Source of the DNA: Daedaleopsis sinensis
Taxonomy: Eukaryota > Basidiomycota > Agaricomycetes > Polyporales > Polyporaceae
Length of the DNA stretch: 64,000 nucleotides
Assembly (NCBI GenBank): GCA_033807695.1
Contig: CM066304.1
Location: 2,790,001-2,854,000, forward strand
Direction of reading: 5' to 3'
Both the position numbers and the translations under genes were made by a program. Of the stretch, positions 37,099-48,498 are shown piece by piece (within the stretch, counting starts at the first letter, position 1; the number at the start of each line of letters is the position of its first letter). The notes under the pieces are model-generated. The model did not search any database, was not told the DNA's origin, and saw only the letters and a program-made list of their open reading frames with translations.

Positions 37099-37891
37099 GG
37101 AAACGAGTGGCGTGGGAAATAGCGAAGCACTAAATCAGGCGCCAGTCTGGGGTGCGTTGGAGTTGAAGTTGTGTTCGGTTGGTGTCGTGCCGCCACTGAC
37201 CTTGCGCCCGGATTCCTTAAGCACTTAACCCTTGTTGGCCCTCAGGCCTCAGGCATCATACACTACCGTTTCTTTATTATGACTACGTTACACCACGACA
37301 CCTGGCATAGCGTCAACATCAAGCCTTATAATAGGGCTACTCACAAGTCGCAAGCAACGTAGTGTGTTTCAAAGTGTGACACCCGTAGTTGCAGTCATGC
37401 TAATGCATTCTATACAGATAACCCATGGGCTTTTAGGAATATTTGTGGCGACCGTCAGACTCTGACGCACGCCATAATGACTGTAAGTCATTGTTGTCAG
37501 GCGCTTAGAACTTCCCCGGTATCCTGTTAGCCACTGGGTTCGCGCTAAGTGCTTAAGTGCTTAAGTGCGCTCGGGAATTGCTTAAGGCCACCAGTGTTTT
37601 CCGGAGGTGCTTAAGTTTCACAAACTCCAGCTCACCCGTTCGTGTCTCAGTTCTCCACCGTACTGTCCACCGGCCGACTTCCTCTCGTCAAACGCACATC
37701 TACATGCCCCTCTTAAGCATTTCGTTCGCTTTCGCTCATCGTGTGTGGCATACTATTTGCATATATCTACTGATCTCCAGATACGCAGATCACGATTACT
37801 CGAAAGTTCGGCTCCGTTCTCCCGTGCGACTCATATAAATGCGCCGTCACCGACCTTGTCTTACCGACTTTGTCTCTCCCTTCCCCGCACC
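37099..37891. other. Left subterminal non-coding region of the element
   Basis: No gene. Holds six CTTAAG words (see repeat entry) and the promoter of the gene at 37892; CT-rich sequence with TTGTCTTACC/TTTGTCTC precedes that ATG. Confidence 0.6.
37216..37717. repeat. Left cluster of CTTAAG palindromes
   Basis: Copies at 37216, 37552, 37560, 37581, 37610 and 37712, mostly within GCTTAAG or CTTAAGTGC contexts. Candidate transposase-binding subterminal repeats. Confidence 0.75.
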
Positions 37892-38854
37892 ATGCCCCCC
37901 CGCTTGCGCCCCCGTCGTTCTGCCCGCGCGCTGGTTCAGCAGCGTACTGCGTCCGCTGAGCCAGCGGACATCGTTGCCTCAGCTCCTGCTATCGTATCCG
38001 CCCACGACATCGAGGCAGTGGACGACTCGGACGACGACGACGCCACTATAGTGGATTCTCCCATCATTGGAGCTATCGTCGACGCATTCACTCTTGGTCT
38101 CAACCCGGAAGAGTGGGTGAAGGGTAGTGTCCGTCTAATGAGGTATGTGTCTTTCTCTTATGTTCTGCTCTGCCCTTACTACATGCCTATCAGGCGGTTG
38201 GTGCGTTACACTCGTCTCGCGATCGCCGCCAAGTCCCTGTACTCCTTGCGCAATGTCCCGCTCATGCACGTGGAATGGAGTCCGACCACCATGCACATCC
38301 ACGGTCGCCCTGCCATTGTCGTTGTCGTCGGGCATATCAGACGCGTTGAGTTCGACGGCAATGATCCGGAGTTCTCCACATACAATTTGGACATCGAACT
38401 CCTGTCGCAAGACGATCGTGAGGCTCGCGATCGAGTAATCCGATATAACTCGCCACGCCGTATGTAATCTCCCTCCTCCTGTGCAACGATTAGTCTTGAC
38501 CGCCCCCATTTCCACATAGAGGAGGTGCCTGACCACGACCTCTTCGAGACCGGCCTCGTGACCTGCCGTAGATATCCGGTTCGCATCGTTATCTTCTTTG
38601 GCTGTGTGTATACTGACACTGGACACCTTTAGTGGGTCCTGCCCGTTTACGCGGCCTTCGACGACGTCCATGATCCAGAGAACGATCCCCGGGGCGCCAC
38701 GAAACAGCGGCAGTTCACGACGCTGCGACGCGGAGACCTCGTGTACGTCGAGGCTACGGTAGTAAAGAATCCGGGTGTTGTTGAGGATATCTTCTTTGAC
38801 ATCGAATGTGTTCATGTTCTCGCCGAGTCACCTACCGTGATTGGCGATAACTAG
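37892..38854 (+). CDS. Element-encoded unknown protein A (265 aa)
   Basis: Four exons: 37892-38142, 38194-38459, 38520-38578, 38633-38854; phases agree and the stop is TAG at 38852-38854. A basic N-terminus (PPRLRPRRSARALVQQR) precedes an acidic patch (DDSDDDDATIVDS). The remainder is strand-rich: a segment with MHVEWSPTTMHIHGRPAIV, and a C-terminal half with LRRGDLVYVEATVVK. The alternation of Val/Ile with charged residues around RGDLVYVEATV recalls an OB-like or other small beta-barrel fold, so nucleic-acid binding is a guess. It is transcribed in the same direction as the transposase, 289 bp upstream of it. No homologue is recognised. Confidence 0.7.
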
Positions 38855-39143
38855 TGCTTGTCGTAGATATGTAATAGCTCATGTACGGCTGCCTATGCTC
38901 GAATAGACTTTGAATGCTTGTCTATCATGTGGCACTAGTCCCGACTTAGTACTCTCCTCTCGAAAACTGTGTCAATGACACGTTTTTCCCGTTTTTCCGG
39001 CAGATTAGCCCCGACGTTGCGCACAATGTCCGGATTAGGGAATCCAGACGCCCAAGGCAAGCGCTGTGTGTGGCGTCAGCCTGAGGCCCCACCTTGCTTG
39101 CCTCTAACCTTGTCTGCCCCTTCTCTCTCGCTCGCATCTGGTC

Positions 39144-41521
39144 ATGGTTCTGGTTGCCGATATATCTGCTAGACTCGCGTCCTATCATGATCTTTATGCT
39201 CGTATCACCCACCAACAGCTCATTGGTTACTTCGACATCGTTTCACGATTTGTCCCTTTGATCTCTCTACGAGGACACCGGCCACATGAATCGTTGCCAC
39301 CACTCCCGGACAATGTAGCTCTTATCCTCAGCGTCCATACGACACTTTCTCTCGACGACATCTTCGACATCTGGACAGCGTTAGGCTCGATAATTATGTC
39401 CGCCGAGCCTGGCGAGCTTGTCAGTACTATGGAGCAAGCTGATGAAACACTATCAACCCTAGGGCAGCAGAGCCGCCTCGGTTCGTCATATCTCTACGTT
39501 GCTTAAGCATTTACTTAAGGGAGCTTTAGGAGCCGAGATGATGCTCACGACCACCAATCAATGTCTCACCCCAGGCTGTTCTCACCACGGGCACAGGCTC
39601 GGACAACGCGATCACAAGATGTATCCCGGGTTTCTCTACACACGGCGAAGAGGCGTGCTTCCCATTCAGATCATGACGGTATATTGTCGAGGTACGATCA
39701 AGGTCCAATAAAGACTATCCGGTATGCGCATACTAAATTGTGTGTTGCAGGGTGCAACACTTCGTATCGCCCGAACTGGTCTGTGCGCAACGCGTCGAAC
39801 ACCGACGCAGTTCGTGAGTATTACGAGGGTGTACCCGATGCGTTGGAGGTCGCCGAGCATACTTACGTCGAGAAGGATCTCATGGTCTTGTTTCGTGCCC
39901 AGATGGCTCTCGCACAGTGTGTACACGCTGCTGTTATTCCTCACTCCGAATTTCGCGCTAATCCACGCTATCATCCTCCCAGTGCTTCCGCAGAGACCGT
40001 TGCAAGGATATACAACCTGGGTTTAAGTGCGGACGTCAGCGCTCGCCCGATTACAGCTGAGAATGTCTGGAATGCTTTCTATGTACACGCCCTCTTGGAG
40101 GACAAGGCTCGCCATGGTGAACGTCTGCAAGTCCCGCACAATTGCAGCCAGGATGACCGTTTCCTTCGCGCGCTCACCGAGCGCAACGATCTTATGGCGG
40201 GTGTCGGTCAACCACTTTGGGCGCACGCTTGTGACGAATGTGAGCGTGTCCACGAGACTCCAGATGGGCCTTGGTGTGAGCCTATCTTTCTGTTATCAGC
40301 ATTTCGAGAGTTGGGCTGACAGGCCTTCGGCGCCGCACAGCTCGTCTGAACGCCGTCGTTATGGACGGAGTAACCCTCGGTCATCCGCGCTGTAACGTTC
40401 CGCGATGTGTGGTGCCCCTCGCCTCACCTCGCCACCGCTTCTGTCCTGATCACGAGGGGCTCAATGACGAGTGCGCGATAGACGGCTGCACCAATCGGGT
40501 CTCCCGTGGCTTTCGAACTTGTGGCATCCCCAATCATCGTCACCTCGAGACCAGTCTGCGAGAGCGAGGCCGCGCGATATTCCAGCTCAAGCGACGATTG
40601 CAGGCACGCGAAGCAGCCGCTCTGGCGCGGGCGCAACCGGGCGACGACGGCGATCCCCTTGACGACTCCGAGGTCCTCGAGGCCTTGCAGGATCACCTGG
40701 ACTTGGACGGCGACGCGGGTGGGGGCAACCCGGACGAGGAGATTGGAGAGCGGCAGGCTCCCTCGGCTACCCCATTGCGCCGCGCCCCTTCGCAGATGGA
40801 TATGCTCGATCGCGCAGACGTGGCTGACGTGTTGGGATCCGATCCTCGCCTCCATCACTCGACTCCCAACCGTCGAAAGAAGGCGAAGAAGACTAAGACT
40901 TGCCTCACCCGCAAGTGGACCCACAATGAGCAGCTCCTAGTTCGCCCATGTGGTATCATCGTGTCGCGCGCGTCGTTCTTCGAAGCCGAATCCCCTTCGA
41001 ATGCTCTGGTACGTCACTGGCACGGTCATTTCGTGCTCCCGGAGCGAGACATTTGACTCTAGGCTTTGTAGCGTTTCGTTCTCTGCACTTTCCCACCCGA
41101 CGAATACCCAAACGCGAGGCCGTCCTTTATATTCTACGATAATAACTGCAAGCTGCTGGCACACATACAAGCCTCGGGAGAACACGGCCTCGACGACGTT
41201 GGAATGCCTGTGGACGTCTTCCATGCGACGAGCAAACATTCCGACCGCGACGAGTTTTGCCAACGTCACTGTAATCCGGCTGGGTTTCCTGAGTTGTACG
41301 ACGACAAGAACGAATGGATCTTCAACTCGTCGGTGTGCGAACAGGTCAACTCGTGGTTCGGACGCTTTCTACCAGTCGTGCGTGAGATGTCCGAGATCCA
41401 CTTCAATTTCTTTCTGGATGAAATGATCGCTATTCATAACAGCTACAAGGAAGCGGTTCTCGAGAAGCGCGGCAAGTTCCCTCGTCTTGTACCTTTAGAT
41501 GAGTTGCGTGGCTCTAGTTAG
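39144..41521 (+). CDS. KDZ-superfamily transposase with CxC5 and CxC6 cysteine clusters (719 aa)
   Basis: Five exons: 39144-39480, 39530-39691, 39751-40275, 40323-41008, 41072-41521. The N-terminal 112 residues are helical. CxC5 is formed by C124 and C129 (QCLTPGC) and C165/C168 (YCRGCNTSY). CxC6 follows: C342, GHPRCNVPRC, HRFCPDH, CAIDGC and FRTCGIPNH, ending in a basic helix (IFQLKRRLQAREAA). The C-terminal third is the RNase H-like core: Asp593 in FYDNNCKLL, Asp618 in MPVDVFHATSKH, a CxxxxxC...HCNPAGF block, and Glu660 in SVCEQVNSWFG. These give a complete D/D/E set, so the enzyme could be active. The KDZ class and the names CxC5/CxC6 are established for basidiomycete elements. The first intron contains two CTTAAG words. 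Start at 39144 is the first ATG giving a sensible helix; an upstream start is possible. Confidence 0.88.
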
Positions 41522-41618
41522 ATGTGTACCCGTAGTAAGTAGCATACAAGTGTATCATCATTACGAACAGTGTCTCCCTCCAGTACGGCGATTCACCGCG
41601 TGACGTTCTAAGACATTG

Positions 41619-41875
41619 CTTAAGTCCACGCTTAAGCATTAGAAACACCGCGCATGGCTTAAGTACTCCCTTAAGCATGCTGGACGCCTTAGAGGGTGTC
41701 GCAAGTGGATGGCTCCGGAAAAGCTAGCATTAAATTTGAGGAGGGATGTGTGGATCACACACGCGGCCCTCGTTTTCGATCCCAGGCCGAACAGTGTTAG
41801 TAGCACGGCTGACTTCAGTTATGTGGGGAGGGTACGCTTAAGGCACTTAAGTAGTCTCTTCAGTGGTACCTTAAG
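41619..41875. repeat. Central cluster of CTTAAG palindromes between convergent genes
   Basis: Seven copies (41619, 41631, 41658, 41670, 41837, 41846, 41870) lie between the transposase stop (41521) and the stop of the next gene (41980). Confidence 0.75.
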
Positions 41876-41979
41876 CGCTTCAGCTGTCAGGGCCCACTGA
41901 AGTGGTCGACTCTGAACCAATGGAGGCCCCGGAACGGTCTGTATTGATACACAGGATGTACAGCTTGGAGGCACAGCAG

Positions 41980-42717
41980 CTAGTACGACATACATGAGTC
42001 CCCGTTGTCCTCGCCAGACCTGCTACCCCCCTCGGAGTCGTCGTCGGCGAATGGGAACGTGTAGGCAATGCTCTGCTCCAAATCGCGATGAGTCATCGTG
42101 CTCTCTCACAGTACGAGCGCAATGACGACTTACAGGCAAGAACGGGTTGACGAATCTGAGCACCATGTCAGTCCGGTCGATCTCCCATACCTCCTCGTCG
42201 CGACATACATCCAGGACGACCGCGGAAAAGTCACGCCAGTCGTCCTCGATGGTCCTGCCCACACGCGGCTCGCCCGGGGTTCCGAAGTAGCGGAGGATGC
42301 ACTCGAGGTGTTCGAATGTCCTGCGGACACCCTCCGACATGTTGTGTCGACGGATGCCGGCGGGCGCGCCATCTCGCCATGCCGAGGTGGCTGCAAGCGT
42401 GGGTGGAAAGGGGAACTGGGGGGAAAACGGCTCAGAAGGGCACACACTCACGAAGTAATGTCCTGATTATGTACCGTGATCTCACCCTCGAAGGGATCGT
42501 CGATCTCACCCTCGAAGTCATCGTCGCGCCGGATGATGTCGGAGGTGACGAGCCGGATACGAATGTCTGGCAGGCCTATATGGCGCTGCGAGGCAGCGCC
42601 GTCGAAAACGAGGCGGACGGCGGGTTGGGTGGGTGAGTCGGGCGGTCGGGGAGAACTCGTCCAGTCTTCCACCCCAGTAGGGGCGCCCCAAGTCCACTCC
42701 GCGGGTGATTCATCCAT
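41980..42717 (-). CDS. Element-encoded unknown protein C (205 aa)
   Basis: Three exons on the minus strand: 42717-42475, 42415-42134, 42072-41980. The first donor is GTACAT and its acceptor CCCCCCAG; a nearby GTGAGT donor was rejected because it breaks phase with the downstream conserved segment. N-terminus Trp/Pro-rich (SPAEWTWGAPTGVEDW), then a beta-rich stretch IRLVTSDII with DDDFEGEIDDPFEGE acidic repeat. The second exon has a helical segment TFEHLECILRYFGTPGEPR and DDWRDFSAVVLDVCRDEEV. The C-terminus is acidic. It converges on the transposase. No family recognised; function unknown. Confidence 0.6.
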
Positions 42718-43541
42718 TGTTGAAGGGAGGAGGAAGAGAACAAAGAGAGCGGGGGTGGTGGCGACTGGTAGGGGAGCGGGAGCAAAGTAAAGGATGGAGG
42801 TTGGTCTAGGATCAAAGGCGCGAAAGGAATAGATTATCAAGACGTACCGAGTGCAAATTTTCTTTTCGCGCGATCTCTATCGTTCTGGACTTGCTATCGG
42901 ATCAGATAGGTAAGCGGCCGCCCGAGGGCAGCTCGATATGTCAGACTACTACCAGCTACTACCCTTGTCTTTGAAACGATCGTGCTACCGAGACCGGGGA
43001 GAGCGACCGCCGACAGGCCTCATGTGCAGAATATCATAGCATCGGCCCGACTGGGTCCTGTGCGAGATCCTCGGAAACTCAATTGGCAGCAATCTGGACG
43101 CCACGGTGCTAAGTTCAGAATCGTCTCACATGCTCCCGGGATGGTGGTGTGATGCAGTGGTGTTCTGATGGGTCGAAAAGGAACTACATCGCGTGATGAC
43201 ATCTTGGTATCGCACAGCGGTTGGAGCTGATGAGACGTACCGGGTCGTGTCAATGTGACGAGGAGGACCTCGGTGGGCTGTCCCTGGGCGTCTGCATTCC
43301 CTAATTAAGCCTGATGGAATGGTGTGATAACCACAAGCTCACCTAGATCACCTAATTGAAACCCGGTTTTGATTGCTCGTGACAGCAGCGATCATTTCTT
43401 GACTATACAAATGATGACCACAGCGCTTTATTCCTCATCTTCTCACAGGCACGACAATTCTATCTACCACTAATCTGCGCGCGCGCACACGACAAGTCAA
43501 CATTCGCCAAGGGGCATTGATCCAACACCTCATGACCCAGA
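42718..43541. other. Spacer inside the element
   Basis: Promoter of protein C (-) and 3' flank of protein D (-). No gene supported. Confidence 0.5.
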
Positions 43542-46500
43542 TTAGTCAGAGTCAGACCAGGTACCCGTGCTGTCAGACTCGGAGGGGACACCGGTGTTGG
43601 CGTCGGCGTCCTCGTCGGCGTCCTCATCCCCGTCCCCGTCCTCGTTCCCGTCCGCGTCGGCGTCCTCGTTGGCGTCCTCGTCGGTGTCCTCGTCGGTGTC
43701 CTTGTCCTCGTCCGCGTCTGCATCGGGGCCGGGCTCAGAGGCCGAGGTCTCCTGAACGTCCTCTTCGCCTTCGGCATCCTCGTCGTCTTCGCCCTCGGCG
43801 TCCTCGTCCTCCCCGTCCTCATCCTCATCCTCCCCGTCCTCGTCCTCCCCGTCCCCGTCCTCGTCCTCGTTGCCATCCTCGTTGCCGTCATCGTCGTCGG
43901 ATCTCCCGGAGTCCTCGTCGAAGATTGAGTCGACTTCCGAGCGCGCATCGTCCTCGGCACCCTCCGCGAACAGATCATCGTCGGACTCTCCCTCTGCGCC
44001 CGAAGCGTCCTCGCCGTCCTCGTGAACTGGAGAGGCCGCGCCGTCGGTGGCGTCCTCATCCGGCGATTCGTCGTCGCTGGAAGGGCCAGGCGTAGTCGGC
44101 GGCGTCTGGTGTGGGGGAACGTACGAGTCGTCCGTGGAGCTGGCGTCGTCCGCGGAATGATCGTCAGTGTAGGGCACTGGCGTAGTCGGCGGGGTGTGTT
44201 CGGGGGGGACGTATGAGTCGTCGGACTCGTCGTCAGAGTCCCCGAACAGCGACTGCTCCTCGCTGTTGTACTCCTGCCCATCGTCGCTCGGCGCGCCCAC
44301 GCTCGCACCGTCTTCCTCGTCGTCGGGAGACTCTTCACCTTCGCCAGAGGATGAGTCGACATTGATGACCTCCGCGGATACGCTGCTGTTGCCTAACGCT
44401 CCGTTGATGATGTTAAGGAGGCGCTTCATGCCTACTAGCGTGCCGCGACGGTGAAGAGTGCGAAGAGTAGCCCGCAGTCCCGGGTGATTCCAGTTGTCCG
44501 CGATGAGTTTGCGAGCCCTGACAGCCTCGCGAACCCAGTCGTGCCCGCGTTCAAGATACCGGCCGACGAGGACTTGGGTGATGCGACGACCGACAGCGGG
44601 AGGAGGACCATTGGGAGGGACGTGATGGAGGGCCAGGAGGGCCTCGACAAGCCTGATCCAACGAAGCATGCGGCGTACGAACTGCGCTGTCTTGCCCGAT
44701 TCCCGGATTTGGCCCACGCGCTCGTCGGCCTCGAAGCGCCCTTGCTGCGCGCTGTACAGCCACTGGACGACTGCCGCGTCTTTCTCCTCGCGCGTGGAGA
44801 CTGGCGCCGGAGCGGGTTGCGCGCCGCCCGCGCCCGCTACTCCGATCGGCGCAGCTGCCGGGAGTACTGGGGCGGGAGGTACGACAACGGGCGGGACAGG
44901 CGGAGGAGGGGGCGGAGCGGCGTTCATGTTAGGAGGGGCGGGCACGGGCGCGGGCGCGTCCATGTTCTGAAAGGCAGGAGCAGGCGCGGGCGCGTTCATG
45001 TCGGGAGGGGCGGGAGCGAAAGCGTGCGGAATTGGAGGAGGTGGCGCGTGCGGGAGCGGGTGTTGAATGGCTGCGGCCTGGTTCGAGGGAGCTGCCGGTG
45101 GCGCGCCGCCCGCGAGGTAAGGGTTCGGATGCGCGTGAGGAGGCCACGCTGGCGGGGGAAAGTGAGGGGCAAAGGGAGGAGCATAGAACGGGGGCGGCGG
45201 CATCATGTGCGGCGCGGGATGAAACACCGGGGGCACCCCGCTCTGTGGATGGAACGAGTGCGGCGGTTGCTGATGGAGCCCGGCGTCAGCAGGAGAAGGT
45301 CCCGATCCACCCAGTGCGGCGGCGGAGAATATGAAGGCGGCGAGATCTTGAAGGGAAGGCGCGTGACCAGGGACCGGGCCAGCACGCGGGATCTCACCGC
45401 CCATGGGGGCTGCGTCGCTCGCCTCACCCGCCCGCCAAGGAGGGGACGCGGCAGACGTGTCGTGCACGCCGCGCTTTTTGGTAGCATTGCTGGGTTCGCC
45501 CGGGGACCCGTCACGAGGGCGTTTGAGGGTGTTATAAGTGTCATGGTCGATGTCTGAACCCTGCGTGAAGTCAAACACTTAAGCATTGAACTTAAGCAAA
45601 CTTGTGCTCAAGCGAGCGTCGCTTACCTTGTCAATGCGGTACGTCAGCGCGAGACATAAGCCATGATGGAACGGGGGGAGATCATTGGGCTCGATCGGCT
45701 CCAAGATGACCTCCTGTTCAGGGCAGAAGCACACGGCGACTCCTTTCGCATCAACTCCAGCGACTCGTCGATTATGGATGCCATCGGCCAGGCTGACCGG
45801 GACACTAATATGGATGTTTTCTATGACACAAGATGAGCAAGGGCAACAGCGCACGGGTAACTGGTAATGACTCACTTTCAAGGCATAAATCACCTTGCAG
45901 CAGAGACGCCATGAGCGACTCGGCGCCAGCGGTGAAGAGCTCCTGTTCGAAGTGCAATTGGACCTGGATAGCCTTCAGGCGCGAAACAAGGGGTAGACCC
46001 TCGCTCTGAGGCCCGATGACCCGGTGATCCTTCCCGAAAGCGACGATATCCACCTTGGCGAAACCCCCCAAGCCCTCCCCGTAATGTCAGCGCAATCCAG
46101 ATTGGTTACTTAATCAGATGAGACATGAGACTTACGACATAGTTTTCATCACTGTCGTATCCACTCTGGAGGGCAGCACAACGAGTTAGAATCCAATCGA
46201 GTCCGAGGTATTCGCGTACTCACGAATACAATATTCTCGCACACATCATAGAACCGTTGACGTGCGTGCCAAGCGGGCGGATGCTCCTCAGGTTCGGGAG
46301 AGTCTGACGAGTCGGATGATGACGCGATTGAACGCGTGTGCGGGTTGGCGTGCGCCTGACCTCCAACGCCGACCGCAGTGTGACTGTCGTGAGCGCGCGA
46401 GGACGACGAGGCTCCCACGCCCTCGTCGGGCGGGCCGATGGGACGGGGCGGGATGACGGTGGGAGGACCGCGACGATTGAAGAGGACAACCGCACTATTG

Positions 46501-47197
46501 TAAGAGGAGGTGTTGCCGGATGGGGCCGGCGCGATCAGGCGAGTCGATTCGCTGATGGGGACGGGGGCGGGGCGTCGGACGATGATCTTGTTATCCGTTC
46601 CCGCCCCAGCGCGCGCGAGTACCATAGGCCCGGCGCGAGGGCGCCTGATCACCGCGAGACCGGTGTCTTGAGAGGACGAGCCTGTGGCGACGTTGACTTC
46701 CTCAGGAACCTGGTGTGCACCAACCGAAATGTGAGAGATCGGTGCACAATGCACAACTTGCAAGTTCGAACTTACCAGCATGCGTTTCTTCTTCACAAGC
46801 AATCCCATGTACACATCCACAGCCTTCTCTCGTGTGATTCGCCCCTCGTAGGCTCGACGGATCCCTTCGAGACTGGGATCGAGAAGCTCGCGAACGCGGG
46901 GCCAAGAGACCGTCACATGCTTCTCCTCGATCCGGGCCAGAGCGGTGTTGACATCGCCCAAGAAGTTCACGGTTGGGACCTCCTTCTTGGGCAACCAGGC
47001 GCGGAGCAGAGTCTAGTGAACACATCAGCTGCGGTTGATAGACCCATATGAGACGAGAATGTCGTACTCGAAGTTGATCCAGCGAAAGATGGGCGCTATA
47101 TGTGCAACAAGTAAACATCGAGCGTACACCAGCCTGTGACATACACCTACATAGCGGCGCGTACGAGGGGCACGCGGGGGTAATCTTGAGCTTCCAT
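43542..47197 (-). CDS. Element-encoded large unknown protein D with Pro/Ala linker and acidic tail (1079 aa)
   Basis: Eight exons: 47197-47151, 47095-47068, 47012-46776, 46709-46224, 46165-46136, 46074-45876, 45820-45627, 45560-43542. The long last exon has no in-frame ATG near its 5' end, which led me to the upstream exons. Regions: helical N-terminus (SLDQLRTLLRAWLPKKEVP, about 24-105); a disordered linker; a compact segment of about residues 275-407 (VDIVAFGKDHR, FEQELFTAGAESLMASLLQ, HISVPVSLADGIH, VCFCPEQEV); a basic patch KRPRDG then Pro/Ala/Met-rich sequence (about 500-660); a helical domain (about 667-796, VRRMLRWIRLVEALLALHH); and a Ser/Asp/Glu tail of about 260 residues made of DEDGED-type repeats. 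The tail resembles histone-binding acidic domains, so chromatin contact is a possibility. The junctions of exons 1-3 are the least certain. The 45561-45626 intron holds two CTTAAG words. Confidence 0.68.
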
Positions 47198-47793
47198 GTC
47201 GAATTGCGAAGTGTCACGAGGAGCAATGAGAGAGTCGAAGGACAGGTTCAACAGGTAGAGGGACACAGATCGTGCACGGCGACGCAGGCCCTTAAGTACG
47301 GAACGACACTGTTCTGATCGGCGGAGTACGAATAGTGACCATGTTAAGCAGTGGAACCCGGGCAGCAATACATTCTGATGGATTTGAGAGGGCTGAGGCG
47401 TGAGTGTGGTCATCACTGGGGTACTTCAACATGGTGGGAGGTCAACCGGTCAAGTATCGAGGCGCCAGTGAAAATACCTTAAGCGCTTAAGGTGCGCCTG
47501 CTATATATGGAACCCTTGTTGGTATGCGACGCCTGACGTCTGCCTTTTTTTCCTTTCAGCACCAGCTCCATAGCATTTCTTTGCAACCTAATCATGTCAC
47601 GCTAAATGTATATCTAGTCTCGTACGTGTTTTCCGGGCCATTTTCGAGAACCAATTAATCTGAATCCCATTGGCACAGAACAGATGAAACTTCTACGACG
47701 GCCCCCTGGGGGACGAACTGGAACCTAGATCTTCCAGAACTTCACCCATCATAAATGTTCATGTTATATTTATATCGCAGCGTAAGCATTCAC
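47198..47793. other. Spacer inside the element
   Basis: Upstream region of protein D. Contains CTTAAG at 47291, 47478 and 47486, the last two forming CCTTAAGCGCTTAAGG, and TATATATGG near 47503. No gene seen. Confidence 0.5.
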
Positions 47794-48285
47794 CTAGATC
47801 ATGCGCGCATACTCCATTGATTCGCGGCCCATGGCCGAATCTTCGTAAATGACTTCTCGCACACAGACCTGCCTGAACGGACCCTGTGCCTGCGGGCGCT
47901 GGCTCCCAATGATAGCTTTGGAAGGACTCGTGGGAGCGGTGCGGCCAAGATGATGACGCGTACAATATTCTGGGGTGAACACCTGCTCGACAGACTCATG
48001 TCTAGAAAGCCCGCCATGCAACGTGCGGAGCAGTCTATTTTCTTCCGATCTTCTGATGTGTTTCAGCTCGGGAGGAAAATAAATGGCGCTAGTGACCTTA
48101 CTTACCCGAAGGTGATGGAGCGAAAGTGGTGTGCCAGGGCGAGGGCGTAGGATTGGACACGGTCCACTGTGGCTGAAGATCATATGGGTCAACCCACACA
48201 TCATGTTCTGATAGAGTAGATAACAAAAGGGGCGGGTCCGTTGAGTGAGGACATCGACGCAGGAGGACGGACTCCGATAGAGCAC
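47794..48285 (-). pseudogene. Unresolved coding fragment inside the element
   Basis: An open frame without a convincing ATG. Two protein-like segments lie in different frames: one around 48220-48115 (DPYDLQPQWTVSNPTPSPWH) followed by a good donor GTAAGT, and one from 48050 to 47794 (RHESVEQVFTPEYCTRHH, then REVIYEDSAMGRESMEYA) ending in TAG. I could not join them in phase. Either a small gene with an exon I missed or a decayed one. No homologue recognised. Confidence 0.3.
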
Positions 48286-48498
48286 TTAAGGGATTGCTTA
48301 ATGGCCAGAAATAGGGAGGTGTTTGGTACACGAGTGCTCGATATGGTGTATAGAGCGCCCATACGCAACGACTCGCGACGTTCCCGAGTTGCTGAGACCT
48401 TCGGGAGTACGGAACATGTGTGTGTTTTGATCAGATTTCATTAGCAGGCACTGCCACCCGTCCGACAACATGGTAATGGTACCGATTATCGCCACTAC

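Noticed and set aside
43560..43920. Apparent minisatellite of GTCCTC units
   Set aside because: It is the coding sequence of the Asp/Glu tail of the 1079-aa protein; the repeat is a codon-level effect.
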